Source: Sphingobacterium sp. SGR-19 (GTDB taxonomy: Bacteria; Bacteroidota; Bacteroidia; Sphingobacteriales; Sphingobacteriaceae). From it: a stretch of 64,000 bases of DNA. The translations under genes were made by a program, and so were the position numbers. The stretch spans positions 186,001 through 250,000 of the forward strand of contig NZ_JAAKGS010000002.1 in NCBI RefSeq assembly GCF_011043555.1, in the 5' to 3' direction. Shown here piece after piece: positions 28,701 to 36,826 of the stretch; positions within the stretch are counted from its first letter, which is position 1, and every line of letters starts with the position of its first letter. The notes beneath the pieces are model-generated. The model did no database searches and was not told the DNA's origin. It worked only from the letters and a program-made list of their open reading frames with translations.

Positions 28701-28949
28701 CGTTTACGCAATGTTACCTTCGGATACAACTTTAAAGATATTCGTTTAGCAGGACAATCTTGGTTAAATACGGGCCGTGTATATCTTACTTTAGAAAATT
28801 TTTGGGGAAAAGATAAATATGACGGAGGATTGAACCCCGAATCCGCTAATACTAATTTGAGCGGTAGCAGTACGTATATGGAACCCGGCGATTATGGTGG
28901 ATTAGCGCTGCCGAAGACAGTTACATTTGGTATAAACTTGACTTTTTAA
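25770..28949 (+). CDS. SusC-type TonB-dependent outer-membrane transporter, pair 1
   Basis: This 1059-residue protein has a signal peptide (to about VLVAQ), a carboxypeptidase-regulatory-like domain (TGKIVNASQQPIQGVSVQVL), a TonB box DEVVVIGYGTQRRSD (about 105-119), a plug domain (VRGSGSITAGSEPLYVIDGF, IESIEVLKDASAAAIYGSRA) and a 22-strand beta-barrel ending with the aromatic C-terminus FGINLTF. It would import RG-I oligosaccharides across the outer membrane with its SusD lid encoded 4 bp downstream. It has its own motif A promoter, so it should be induced with the RG-I enzymes. Confidence 0.96.
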   Translation: MRESVFFYCLFALFLGTSHVLVAQEALTGKIVNASQQPIQGVSVQVLGDENRSSSSGADGAFSVPVKIGETLRFTSVEYENQDLVVKTLQPLTVVMKAKDEVLDEVVVIGYGTQRRSDVIAPVSKFNAEGLEERPLVRVDQALVGQMSGVRVKQTTGVPGKGLSVQVRGSGSITAGSEPLYVIDGFPLATAAPNGSGNYASGNPLDNINPNDIESIEVLKDASAAAIYGSRAANGVVLITTKRGKSGKPTISFNTYLGASSPYRKLDMLNGEEWIDRSIEMINSQWEASGTGRTANQTMDERRAILGLNPGTYNTTFMFDERWMQDGYPGLHLIDWQEEAYRTGMVQNYQLGASGGTEFVNYYVSGNYMDQKGIVQGLDYKNYALRANVDVKPTKKLTFGMNLAPTYSEANDPGVEGKDNIMHQIYSMSPVQENSAGTVNVFDNNRYPWSTSTNDPIAKLNHYDGENKTARILATLYGQYNILDNLVFKTTVNLDHTDYTSFRYRPYTVGGDLPQRTTRPNFATYGSSNKYRKQTFVNENTLTYNLERDKHHLTALLGHAYNYDRFDASTITSQGGYRNSNVKTLNAAVGTTASTDATKNLLLSYFGRVQYAFDSKYLLSASIRRDGSSRFGANTKWGWFPSLSAGWRLSEESFMQSADFIQDLKVRASYGESGNNNIGDYSSVAVLNAANYSWGGTAAPGWAPGNIINPDLTWEKSKTFDIGLDFALFRSRLSGSFDWYQRTSSNLLLNVPTMWSTGFGSLLDNAGEVRSRGWELEIRSRNIQRDNFTWSTSLNLSHNTNKVTQLIGDQQEILIPSSFDIEHSILRVGEPMYSIYVVQQDGILTQQDIDNGAALYGTQVAGDPRYVDANGDKVIDADDRVIVGHPNPDYVWGITNDFRYKNFDLSFMFQGQNGGHLYSLLGRALGRTGQGASDNALGFYRDRWRSAEDPGEGRVGNAYSTFGRIKNTDWLYSSDYWRLRNVTFGYNFKDIRLAGQSWLNTGRVYLTLENFWGKDKYDGGLNPESANTNLSGSSTYMEPGDYGGLALPKTVTFGINLTF

Positions 28950-28953
28950 GACG

Positions 28954-30462
28954 ATGAGAAAGATATTATATTTTGTATTGATTATCAGGTTGTTCGCATC
29001 CTGTGATATGGACTTAGGGCAACAACCGATATCGGATCCCGCAGCGGAGACTTATTTTCAGACGTTAGATGATTTTAATCAAGGACTGAACGCTGTATAC
29101 AGTTCCGCTAGGGGCTATCCGGATCGTTTGATGAATCTGTCCGAAACCAGGTCTGATAATTTATATGCCGTGTCTGACGGAGGTGTACGCGATTGGGAGG
29201 GCATAAACAGCTTTCATCAAAACATTGCCGCGAACCCGTATATTGTAGAAGCTTGGCAAACAAACTTTACGGGTATTTTTCGCGCCAATAATTATCTGGA
29301 ACAACTGGCTGAAAAAGGAGAAGCTGTCATTCTGGAAGAAGATGTGCGTAGACGTATGGAAGGACAGGCACGCTTTCTCCGGGCATTCTATTATTTTGAT
29401 CTCATTCGCTATTTCGGAAAGGTACCGTTGATAGATCGAGTAGTTGATGCACCGGAAGCTAAAACTATTCCTCGTAGCTCCGTGAGCGATGTGTATAACT
29501 TGATCATTGAGGATCTGAATATAGCGATAGATTATTTACCGGCACCGAGTGACTATGCCACTGTGGATAGAGGGCGAGCAAATAAATATAGTGCAAAAAT
29601 GCTGTTGGGGCTAGTGTACATGACGCGTTCAGGCCCTGATTTAGGTGTTGAAGGAGCAGGTCTGAATTCGAATGAATGGGATGAGGCGGTAAAGCAGTTT
29701 AACGATATTATCGCAAGCAACGAGTTTGATCTGCTGCCATCTTACGCTCGTATTTTTGATTATACAAATGAAAATAATGAAGAAGTCATCTTTAATATTG
29801 AGTATGCAACCGGAAGCAATCCTGCAGTCGGTTCGACCTTTCCCTGGGTACTCGTACCCGATACGTGGTTTCGTTCTTTAGGATTTGGCGCACAAGGTGG
29901 GTTGACGATACGACCGGTCGCTATGGAACTTCTGGATAAATACGAAACAGACGATGTGCGCCGTGGTTTTAGTATTCAAGAAGGCTATGAAGATGGGGAT
30001 AATGTGGAGACCCGGCCTTTTATTAAGAAGTTTGTAGATATCAGTAGAGTACCGACTACCAGTAGAACGGATTGGCCGATCAATTATATTGTGTTCCGTT
30101 ACACAGACCTATTGATGCTTAAAGCAGAGTGTGTGCTGAACGGAGCACCTGGATCGACGGCTACCGATGTGGATGATATAGTCAACTTCGTTCGAGAGCG
30201 TGCTGGTCTGACGACGCCGTTAACTGGGGTTACGAAAGAACAGCTGCTAGAAGAGCGGCGTCGCGAGTTTATAGGAGAAGGAGTACGTTGGTTTGATCTT
30301 ATTCGTTCCGGGACAGTGGAAAACACAATGAATACATGGATTGAGGAAGAAGATACAGGTGGGCAAATGCGAGATTTCCAGCTAGACTATGTATTGTACC
30401 CCGTTCCGCAATCAGAAATGAATACAGCTCCGGGATTATACGACCAGAACCCCGGTTATTGA
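28954..30462 (+). CDS. SusD-type glycan-binding lipoprotein, pair 1
   Basis: This 502-residue SusD/RagB homologue has a lipobox FASC early in the sequence. Helical TPR-like SusD motifs follow: FNQGLNAVYSSARGYPDRL, GQARFLRAFYYFDLIRYFGK, IIEDLNIAIDYLP, RYTDLLMLKAECVLN and LLEERRREFIGEGVRWFDLI near the C-terminus. It would sit on the cell surface as the lid of the SusC barrel encoded just upstream and help capture the oligosaccharide. The ligand cannot be read from sequence; the shared promoter and neighbours point to rhamnogalacturonan-I. Confidence 0.95.
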   Translation: MRKILYFVLIIRLFASCDMDLGQQPISDPAAETYFQTLDDFNQGLNAVYSSARGYPDRLMNLSETRSDNLYAVSDGGVRDWEGINSFHQNIAANPYIVEAWQTNFTGIFRANNYLEQLAEKGEAVILEEDVRRRMEGQARFLRAFYYFDLIRYFGKVPLIDRVVDAPEAKTIPRSSVSDVYNLIIEDLNIAIDYLPAPSDYATVDRGRANKYSAKMLLGLVYMTRSGPDLGVEGAGLNSNEWDEAVKQFNDIIASNEFDLLPSYARIFDYTNENNEEVIFNIEYATGSNPAVGSTFPWVLVPDTWFRSLGFGAQGGLTIRPVAMELLDKYETDDVRRGFSIQEGYEDGDNVETRPFIKKFVDISRVPTTSRTDWPINYIVFRYTDLLMLKAECVLNGAPGSTATDVDDIVNFVRERAGLTTPLTGVTKEQLLEERRREFIGEGVRWFDLIRSGTVENTMNTWIEEEDTGGQMRDFQLDYVLYPVPQSEMNTAPGLYDQNPGY

Positions 30463-30483
30463 TTTATTGATGGTGTTGTTTTG

Positions 30484-30516
30484 AGAGCTGCTTAACCAGA
30501 TTAAGCAGCTCTTTTG
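30484..30516 (+). terminator. Intrinsic terminator after SusC/SusD pair 1
   Basis: AGAGCTGCTTAA (30484-30495) pairs perfectly with TTAAGCAGCTCT (30501-30512) around a CCAGA loop, followed by a short T-run. A strong 12-bp stem 21 bp after the SusD stop. Confidence 0.82.
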
Positions 30517-30534
30517 CATTGTGTACTTCTGCCA

Positions 30535-30579
30535 CAGGATACGGCATGATAGCTTTATACAAAGCATTCTGTATCTTGC
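30535..30579 (+). promoter_or_regulatory. Motif A promoter of the GH105 lipoprotein gene
   Basis: CAGGATAC (30535-30542) and CATGATAG (30545-30552) with the 10-bp period are followed 20 bp later by TATCTTGC (30572-30579). The predicted leader before the ATG at 30644 is about 59 nt. Confidence 0.58.
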
Positions 30580-30643
30580 AAGCGACAGCTCATTATAAAC
30601 GAATATGTATAAACCGTTTCTATCATAGAAAAATCACGAAAAT

Positions 30644-32050
30644 ATGAGAAAATTGTACTTATCAATGGGATTCCTATCTGTGTTGGGATTAATGTCATGT
30701 CAAGAGACGACCACACAGGAGACGAAGATCAACGATTCGAATACTCCGTTGCATCTGTTGGCACCAGAATATACCACACCCTATAGAGAATGGACCGCTG
30801 AGGAAATTAAACAAAACCTCGATCGGATATTTGTTTATCTGGATGAAGAGACACCTACCCGTGTGCTGGACACCATGACGGGTATGGAAATTACAGACTA
30901 TACGCAGTTAAATGAACATGCCCAATTGGAAAAAGGTGATTTTCGTCTAGCGAGTTATGAATGGGGCGTGACGTACTCCGCTATGCTGGAAGCAGCGGAA
31001 GCAACGGCGGATCCGAAATATCGGGAATATGTAGCGAAACGCTTTGACTTTCTGTCGGCGGTGGCACCGCATTTTTTACGCTTGTATGAAGAACACCATG
31101 TCGTGGATAGACAGATCCGACAGGTGATTCTACCCGGTTCGCTGGATGATGCCGGTGCCATGTGTACTGCTATGGTCAAGTATAGTCGTATAGCTTCCGA
31201 TGTAGATTACGGAAATATGATTGACAATTACATGGATTTTATCGAAAATAAAGAGCACCGTCTGGCAGATGGCACGTTTGCACGCATGCGTCCGCAAGCG
31301 AACAGTCTGTGGCTAGACGACATGTACATGGGCATACCTGCACTTGCGCAGATGGGGAGCTACACCGGCGAGAAACGGTATTTCGACGAAGCGGTACGCC
31401 AGATAAAGCAATTTACACAACGTATGTTTGTGCCGGAAAGAGGATTGTATATGCATGGCTGGATCGAAAGTGCAGATAGCCACCCCGCTTTCCATTGGGC
31501 ACGAGCCAATGGATGGGCGTTGCTTACGCTAACCGAGGTGCTTGATGTTTTGCCGGAGAATCATCCAGAGAGAGCGGACATTCTCGACATTTATAAGGCA
31601 CATGTTAAAGGCATTACGTCGTATCAATCTGGTACGGGCTTCTGGCATCAGTTGCTGGATCGCAGCGATTCCTATTTAGAAACGTCGGCTACCGCGATCT
31701 ATGTTTATTGTATTGCACGGGGAATTAATAACGGCTGGCTAGACGCGATATCTTATGGGCCGGTAGCCCAACTAGGTTGGACTGCCGTGTCAACTCAAAT
31801 CAACGAGCAAGGGCAGGTGGAAGGTACCTGTGTAGGCACGGGTATGGCTTTTGATCCGGCCTATTATTATCATCGTCCGGTAAATGCCTATGCTGCTCAT
31901 GGATATGGTCCGACGCTTTTGGCAGGTGCCGAAATGATTACCTTAATTAAAAAATTCTATCCGAAGATGAACGACAGCGCTATTCAATACTACGAAACAG
32001 ATCCGAAAGCGGACGCCGCGATTTTCGGTGTAGACGGACAAACGTATTAA
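30644..32050 (+). CDS. GH105-like unsaturated glycuronyl hydrolase, lipoprotein
   Basis: This 468-residue protein carries a lipoprotein signal (GLMSC near residue 19) and an (alpha/alpha)6-barrel related to GH105/GH88: YEWGVTYSAMLEAAEATADP, GSLDDAGAMCTAMVKYSRIA, SLWLDDMYMGIPALAQMG, FHWARANGWALLTLTEVLD and SYLETSATAIYVYCIARGI. It is longer than the other two GH105 proteins in the window, mainly at the N-terminus, and so may take a different substrate, such as longer or decorated unsaturated oligosaccharides. It is a single-gene unit between a terminator and HTCS 2. A GH88-type activity on other unsaturated uronides is possible. Confidence 0.8.
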   Translation: MRKLYLSMGFLSVLGLMSCQETTTQETKINDSNTPLHLLAPEYTTPYREWTAEEIKQNLDRIFVYLDEETPTRVLDTMTGMEITDYTQLNEHAQLEKGDFRLASYEWGVTYSAMLEAAEATADPKYREYVAKRFDFLSAVAPHFLRLYEEHHVVDRQIRQVILPGSLDDAGAMCTAMVKYSRIASDVDYGNMIDNYMDFIENKEHRLADGTFARMRPQANSLWLDDMYMGIPALAQMGSYTGEKRYFDEAVRQIKQFTQRMFVPERGLYMHGWIESADSHPAFHWARANGWALLTLTEVLDVLPENHPERADILDIYKAHVKGITSYQSGTGFWHQLLDRSDSYLETSATAIYVYCIARGINNGWLDAISYGPVAQLGWTAVSTQINEQGQVEGTCVGTGMAFDPAYYYHRPVNAYAAHGYGPTLLAGAEMITLIKKFYPKMNDSAIQYYETDPKADAAIFGVDGQTY

Positions 32051-32078
32051 AAAAGTCGACATGGGTTGTTGTCCCGAA

Positions 32079-32123
32079 CAGGACACTACATGATGCAACA
32101 CGCCTAAAAATGGCTTATTTTTA
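32079..32123 (+). promoter_or_regulatory. Motif A promoter of HTCS 2
   Basis: CAGGACAC (32079-32086) and CATGATGC (32089-32096) keep the 10-bp period and are followed at 20 bp by TATTTTTA (32116-32123). Fourteen bases (AACAGGACACTACA) are identical to the copy at 11747. It places the second HTCS under the motif A regulator. Confidence 0.58.
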
Positions 32124-32188
32124 GAGGTCGTAAACCAGATGTAATGATGTTGAAGGAAAGAGTTTATGACCGCTATAAGCCAATATAA

Positions 32189-35100
32189 ATGAGTAAACAA
32201 AACAGAAGAGCTGTAGGCCTGATCGTGTTGATGTTGTTGGCCAACATGTTTCATGGGCTGACACAACCACGGGAACCTAGATTCAAGACGTATTCTACAG
32301 AAAGTGGCTTATCTCACAACGGTGTCGCATGTATTATTGAAGATGCGGAAGGCTTTATATGGTTCGGTACCTGGGACGGGTTGAACAGATATGACGGGAA
32401 CGATTTTGTGGTTTATAAATCGCAACCTGGCGATCGTTCTACCTTGAAAAATAATAAGATAAGAGATATCGTCGAGGGGAAACATGGATATTTATGGGTA
32501 AGGACATTTGATAAGAAAGTCTACCGATTTGATAAGCGCAAAGAAGAGTTCTTGCCGATAATCACAACCGATAGCGGGGAGAGTTTAGGACATATGTTCA
32601 TCGCGGAAATCATCCCAACGGCTAATGGAGATGTTTGGTTAATTACGGAGGAGAATGGTGTAATATGCGTTTCAGAAATAAATCACGGACAACTCCGTAT
32701 TGTAAAGGGAACCGAAATCCCTAACTTAAAGGATAACGTCAATTTCGTATTCGAAGATCATCAGGGGCGGGTATGGTTCGGCACGACAGACGGTTTACGA
32801 TGTTTAATCAAGAAGAACGATACATACGTTCCTCATTTGACTTCTGCCATTTCGTCCTCCGCAAGCACATTGAATTTTATCAAAGCGGCGGTTGACAAAG
32901 AAGGTCGGTTGTTTTTTGCGGCGTCAGATGGTACTGTTGTACAGTACGAACCGACATCCAAAACTTTTTCGCAAAAAAAAATATCGCGAGGTGGCATCTT
33001 AGATATGCTAGTTTCCGAAACGGGTAAGCTATATTTAACTGCGGAGAATCAAGGATTAACCATTTACGATTATCGGAATGCAAGCTACCAGCAATTTACG
33101 AATAGTCATGCAACCTATTTGTCCATGTATGAAGATCGAAGCGGAAACATATGGTTAGAACCTGAAAGGGATGGTGTAGTTTTATATGAACCTACAAGTA
33201 ATATATTTCGCCCTTTTGTACATAAAAAAGATCATAATTTACCCTTTATGCCCAGGGGAACTTTCGAGAACGACGGCAGTTTTAAAGTTTTTGAGGACGT
33301 GAACAATGTCGTGTGGGTTTGTATGAAGTGGGGTGGATTTGGTTACTACGACAAGAGGAAAAACGACTTATCTTATTTCTATAATAATCCGGATGATAAG
33401 AATCGATTATTTTCCAATAATCTTGTTGCTGCGTATTCTGATAAAAAAGGTGTTTTGTGGTTTTGTACAAGAAACGGTGGTGTGCATAAAGCGACTTTTT
33501 TTTCCGATAATTTTAAACATAGAAGGCTCGTCGATACCGCCCCGGGACGATTTGACAATGAAATCAGAGCTTTACTTCGGGATTCTGATGGAAAGGTCTG
33601 GTTGACCAATAAACATGGTGATATTTATTTCCACAAGAACGGCGACCTAAAACGGCTGGAAAACGACCAGATTCCGGGAAGTATTTACTGCATAACGGAA
33701 GATCGGAACAAGAATGTTTGGATTGGAACGAAAGGCTATGGACTGGTAAAACTGACACCTGAAAATACCCAACGAACGAAGTACAAGGTTACGCGATACG
33801 AGAACGATCCAAACGATAGTGCAAGTCTAAGCAGTAATCAAATATATAGTATCACGGAGGATCATAAAGGCAGGTTGTGGATCGGCACGTTTCAGAAAGG
33901 ATTGAACCTACTCGTTGAAGATAACGGAGAAATCCGTTTCAAAAACGTATATAATTCATTTAAAAACTACCCCAAACGGACATTTAATGTCATACGGCAT
34001 AGTATTCAAGGACCCGATAACCGAATATGGCTGGGAACTACTGATGGGCTTCTTCGTTTTGACCCTGATGAAAATCCAGACGACATGACATTTATCCCCA
34101 CGGTGAAGATAGCAGGAGATAAACACAGTCTGGGAAATAACGATATTATGTATCTTTTTAGGTCGAAAAGCCAGGAAGTATGGATTGGCACGTTTGGTGG
34201 GGGGCTGAATAAAGTGCTGAATAAACCGGAGCAGTTTGAGACAGATCTTAAATTCAAGGCATTTACAAAAGATCAGGGCTTACCCAACGATATCATATTA
34301 AGCATCACAGAGGAAAGTAATGGAAATCTTTGGATGACCACAGAGAATGGCATTGCCATGTTGGATGTAAGAACAAAAGAATTTAGGAATTACAGTACAT
34401 ACAATGGTTTGCCAAGAACTGACTTTTCCGAGGCAGCATGTCTTCAATTGCCGAATGGGGAGATTTTCTTCGGATGTATGGATGGTTATATTTCTTTTTA
34501 CCCAGATAAGATAGTGAACGAAAAGTTTCCGGGAAACATGGTTTTTACGGGTGTGCAAATCTATAATAAAGATGTTGATATTACGGATCCCCGGTCACCA
34601 CTTAAGACTTCCGTGAATTATGCAGATGAAATTGTATTGAATCATGATCAGGATGTCATCACCATAGAGTACACTGTTTTAGATTATAGGTTTCCCGATG
34701 ATATATCGTATGCTTATATCCTCGAAGGCTATGATAAAGAATGGCATAATGTAAAGAACCAAAAGCAAGCTACTTATACGAAAATACCTCCCGGAAGGTA
34801 TACGTTTCGGGTCAAAACGGCGAACAGCGGACATTTCGAGAACGTACCAGAGAAAAGTATTGCTATAGTGGTAAAAAAACCGTGGTGGTTGAGTGCTTGG
34901 GCAATTCTTTGTTATATTATTTTGGCTATCTCCGCTTTAGAAGTAATACGCAGGATTGTATTTACCATGATTAGATTGAAGCATAAAATAGCTGTCGAGA
35001 AGAAAATAGCGGCATTGAAAATACAATTCTTTACAAATATTTCACACGAATTGAGAACGCCTTTAACGCTTATCGTCAACCCGTTGCTTAAATTGAAGGA

Positions 35101-36574
35101 GACCGAAACTTTATCAGAAAAGGGCGTTAAATACTTGCATGTGGCCAATAGGAATACGGACCGTATGGTTCGGTTTGTCAATCAATTGCTGGATTTCCGT
35201 AAGATTCAAGAACAAAAAGTGCAGTTGAACGTGAAAAAAGTAGAACTGGTGAGCTTTCTGACTCAATTGTTGGATAATTTCGCGGATATTGTGGAGGATA
35301 AGCAGATTTCCTTAGAGCTGATTACCAATGAATCGGAGATCCAGGTGTGGTGTGATGAGGATAAGACGGATATTGTGTTTTTCAATGTTATATCCAACGC
35401 GGTAAAGTTTTCTCCGCACAAAAGTCGGATTGTTATTCGTATCGAAAAAGAAAGCGAACATATTCTTGTTCAGGTACATGATCAAGGCAATGGCGTCCAT
35501 AAGGATCAGCTAGACGTTATCTTTGAACCTTATTACGAAGGGGGAAATTCGCAAGACAAAGCATTTAAAGGCACCGGAATTGGTTTGGCCTTATCAAAAG
35601 ATATTATGAAGTTGCAGGGTGGTACGATCGCTGCAGAAATAAACGACGACGGGGGGATGACCTTCACCATCAAGTTTTTGGAAGGCAATGCCCATTTTGA
35701 ACCACGAGATCTGTCGGAAGAAAATCCGAAAATCCGTAAAGACAACCAACGCCCTGACATGCAAACCGGGATGCGTGAAACCGATGCAGACGAAAAATAT
35801 AAAGAAGACCTCCTTAAATTACTTTTGGTCGAAGATAATCCGGATTTAAAGCGCTTTATGGTCGATGAGTTCAAGGCGGTGTATACGGTATACGAAGCCA
35901 GTAACGGCAGGGAAGGCTATGAGAAAGCTCGGGAATGGAAGCCAGATGTCATTATTTCGGATGTCATGATGCCCGAAACAGATGGTATCCAAATGCTGGA
36001 AATGATAAAAAATGATGTGGAAACGAGCCATATTCCGATTATTTTACTGACAGCAAAGTCCGCTATAGAAGATCAAATAAAAGGATTATCCTATGGAGCC
36101 GATTTTTATATAACCAAGCCTTTTCACATCGATTATGTCAAGTACTTGTTGCGGAACCTTTTAAAAAATCGACAACAGGTGGTTGCTGCTATTGTAGATA
36201 AGCAAACGATACTGAAACTGGAACCTACGGAAGTCGTCATCACGTCTAAAGACGAAGCTTTTTTGCGAGAGGTTATCCAAATCATTGAAAACGAGATGGC
36301 TGATACTTCGTTTAACATTGAGGTGGCTGTAAATGCGATGGCGATGGGAAGAACCACGTTCTATAAAAAGCTGAAAAGCTTAACAAATATGTCTCCGGTA
36401 GAGTTTATTAGGGACATTAGATTGAAACGAGCCAAGCAGTTGCTGGATACCGGTGAGCTTACGGTGACGGAAGTTGCCTACAAAGTGGGGTTCAACAGTT
36501 CGGGTTATTTCAGTACTTGCTTTAAAGAGATGTACCAGGTTTCCCCATCTGAATATCTGAAAAACAAGGGATGA
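32189..36574 (+). CDS. Hybrid two-component system sensor/regulator (HTCS 2)
   Basis: This 1461-residue HTCS has an N-terminal signal/anchor segment (VLMLLANMFHGLTQ), about fourteen propeller repeats (GFIWFGTWDGLNRYD, GRVWFGTTDGLRCL, KNVWIGTKGYGLVK, QEVWIGTFGGGLNK) and a Y_Y_Y domain (about 835-885). A membrane helix (about 900-925) precedes a histidine kinase with NISHELRTPLTL (His near 952) and KGTGIGLALSKD, a receiver domain with DVIISDVMMPETDG (Asp near 1258), and a C-terminal AraC-type DNA-binding domain (about 1365-1455). It is about 200 residues longer than HTCS 1, chiefly in the sensor and linker regions. It precedes the PL1/FAS1 operon carrying motif B, making it the best candidate for the motif B activator (inference from position). 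Confidence 0.95.
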   Translation: MSKQNRRAVGLIVLMLLANMFHGLTQPREPRFKTYSTESGLSHNGVACIIEDAEGFIWFGTWDGLNRYDGNDFVVYKSQPGDRSTLKNNKIRDIVEGKHGYLWVRTFDKKVYRFDKRKEEFLPIITTDSGESLGHMFIAEIIPTANGDVWLITEENGVICVSEINHGQLRIVKGTEIPNLKDNVNFVFEDHQGRVWFGTTDGLRCLIKKNDTYVPHLTSAISSSASTLNFIKAAVDKEGRLFFAASDGTVVQYEPTSKTFSQKKISRGGILDMLVSETGKLYLTAENQGLTIYDYRNASYQQFTNSHATYLSMYEDRSGNIWLEPERDGVVLYEPTSNIFRPFVHKKDHNLPFMPRGTFENDGSFKVFEDVNNVVWVCMKWGGFGYYDKRKNDLSYFYNNPDDKNRLFSNNLVAAYSDKKGVLWFCTRNGGVHKATFFSDNFKHRRLVDTAPGRFDNEIRALLRDSDGKVWLTNKHGDIYFHKNGDLKRLENDQIPGSIYCITEDRNKNVWIGTKGYGLVKLTPENTQRTKYKVTRYENDPNDSASLSSNQIYSITEDHKGRLWIGTFQKGLNLLVEDNGEIRFKNVYNSFKNYPKRTFNVIRHSIQGPDNRIWLGTTDGLLRFDPDENPDDMTFIPTVKIAGDKHSLGNNDIMYLFRSKSQEVWIGTFGGGLNKVLNKPEQFETDLKFKAFTKDQGLPNDIILSITEESNGNLWMTTENGIAMLDVRTKEFRNYSTYNGLPRTDFSEAACLQLPNGEIFFGCMDGYISFYPDKIVNEKFPGNMVFTGVQIYNKDVDITDPRSPLKTSVNYADEIVLNHDQDVITIEYTVLDYRFPDDISYAYILEGYDKEWHNVKNQKQATYTKIPPGRYTFRVKTANSGHFENVPEKSIAIVVKKPWWLSAWAILCYIILAISALEVIRRIVFTMIRLKHKIAVEKKIAALKIQFFTNISHELRTPLTLIVNPLLKLKETETLSEKGVKYLHVANRNTDRMVRFVNQLLDFRKIQEQKVQLNVKKVELVSFLTQLLDNFADIVEDKQISLELITNESEIQVWCDEDKTDIVFFNVISNAVKFSPHKSRIVIRIEKESEHILVQVHDQGNGVHKDQLDVIFEPYYEGGNSQDKAFKGTGIGLALSKDIMKLQGGTIAAEINDDGGMTFTIKFLEGNAHFEPRDLSEENPKIRKDNQRPDMQTGMRETDADEKYKEDLLKLLLVEDNPDLKRFMVDEFKAVYTVYEASNGREGYEKAREWKPDVIISDVMMPETDGIQMLEMIKNDVETSHIPIILLTAKSAIEDQIKGLSYGADFYITKPFHIDYVKYLLRNLLKNRQQVVAAIVDKQTILKLEPTEVVITSKDEAFLREVIQIIENEMADTSFNIEVAVNAMAMGRTTFYKKLKSLTNMSPVEFIRDIRLKRAKQLLDTGELTVTEVAYKVGFNSSGYFSTCFKEMYQVSPSEYLKNKG

Positions 36575-36576
36575 TT

Positions 36577-36605
36577 GTTGGTGTGTCGTTTCATAATACA
36601 CCAAC
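36577..36605 (+). terminator. Possible terminator after HTCS 2
   Basis: GTTGGTGT (36577-36584) pairs perfectly with ACACCAAC (36598-36605) immediately after the HTCS 2 stop; the loop is 13 nt and the following T-run is short (GCTTT), so termination may be partial. Confidence 0.5.
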
Positions 36606-36650
36606 GCTTTCCGAGCATTTTTTGGTTAAATCGTTTAAAAAAAGCGCTTT

Positions 36651-36714
36651 GTCAATTTTTAAATGTATTTCGTCAATTTTTAAATACCTAAAAAATAGGC
36701 GTGCCCTACATTTG
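36651..36714 (+). promoter_or_regulatory. Motif B promoter of the PL1-FAS1-SusCD operon
   Basis: GTCAATTTTTAAAT occurs perfectly twice, at 36651-36664 and 36672-36685 (21-bp period, two helical turns). A perfect TAnnTTTG box, TACATTTG, lies at 36707-36714, 35 bp after the start of the second copy. Direct repeats of this spacing suit a dimer of AraC-type DNA-binding domains such as those of an HTCS. The predicted leader is about 107 nt. Confidence 0.7.
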
Positions 36715-36826
36715 ACTATGTGAAGTAACACCTACATCGTTTCGAGATAAACGGATGTAATAACTAAACACCAACGTATAAACATTAAAATAGGGGCTTT
36801 TTTAAGCCTGTCTTAAACTAACTAAG

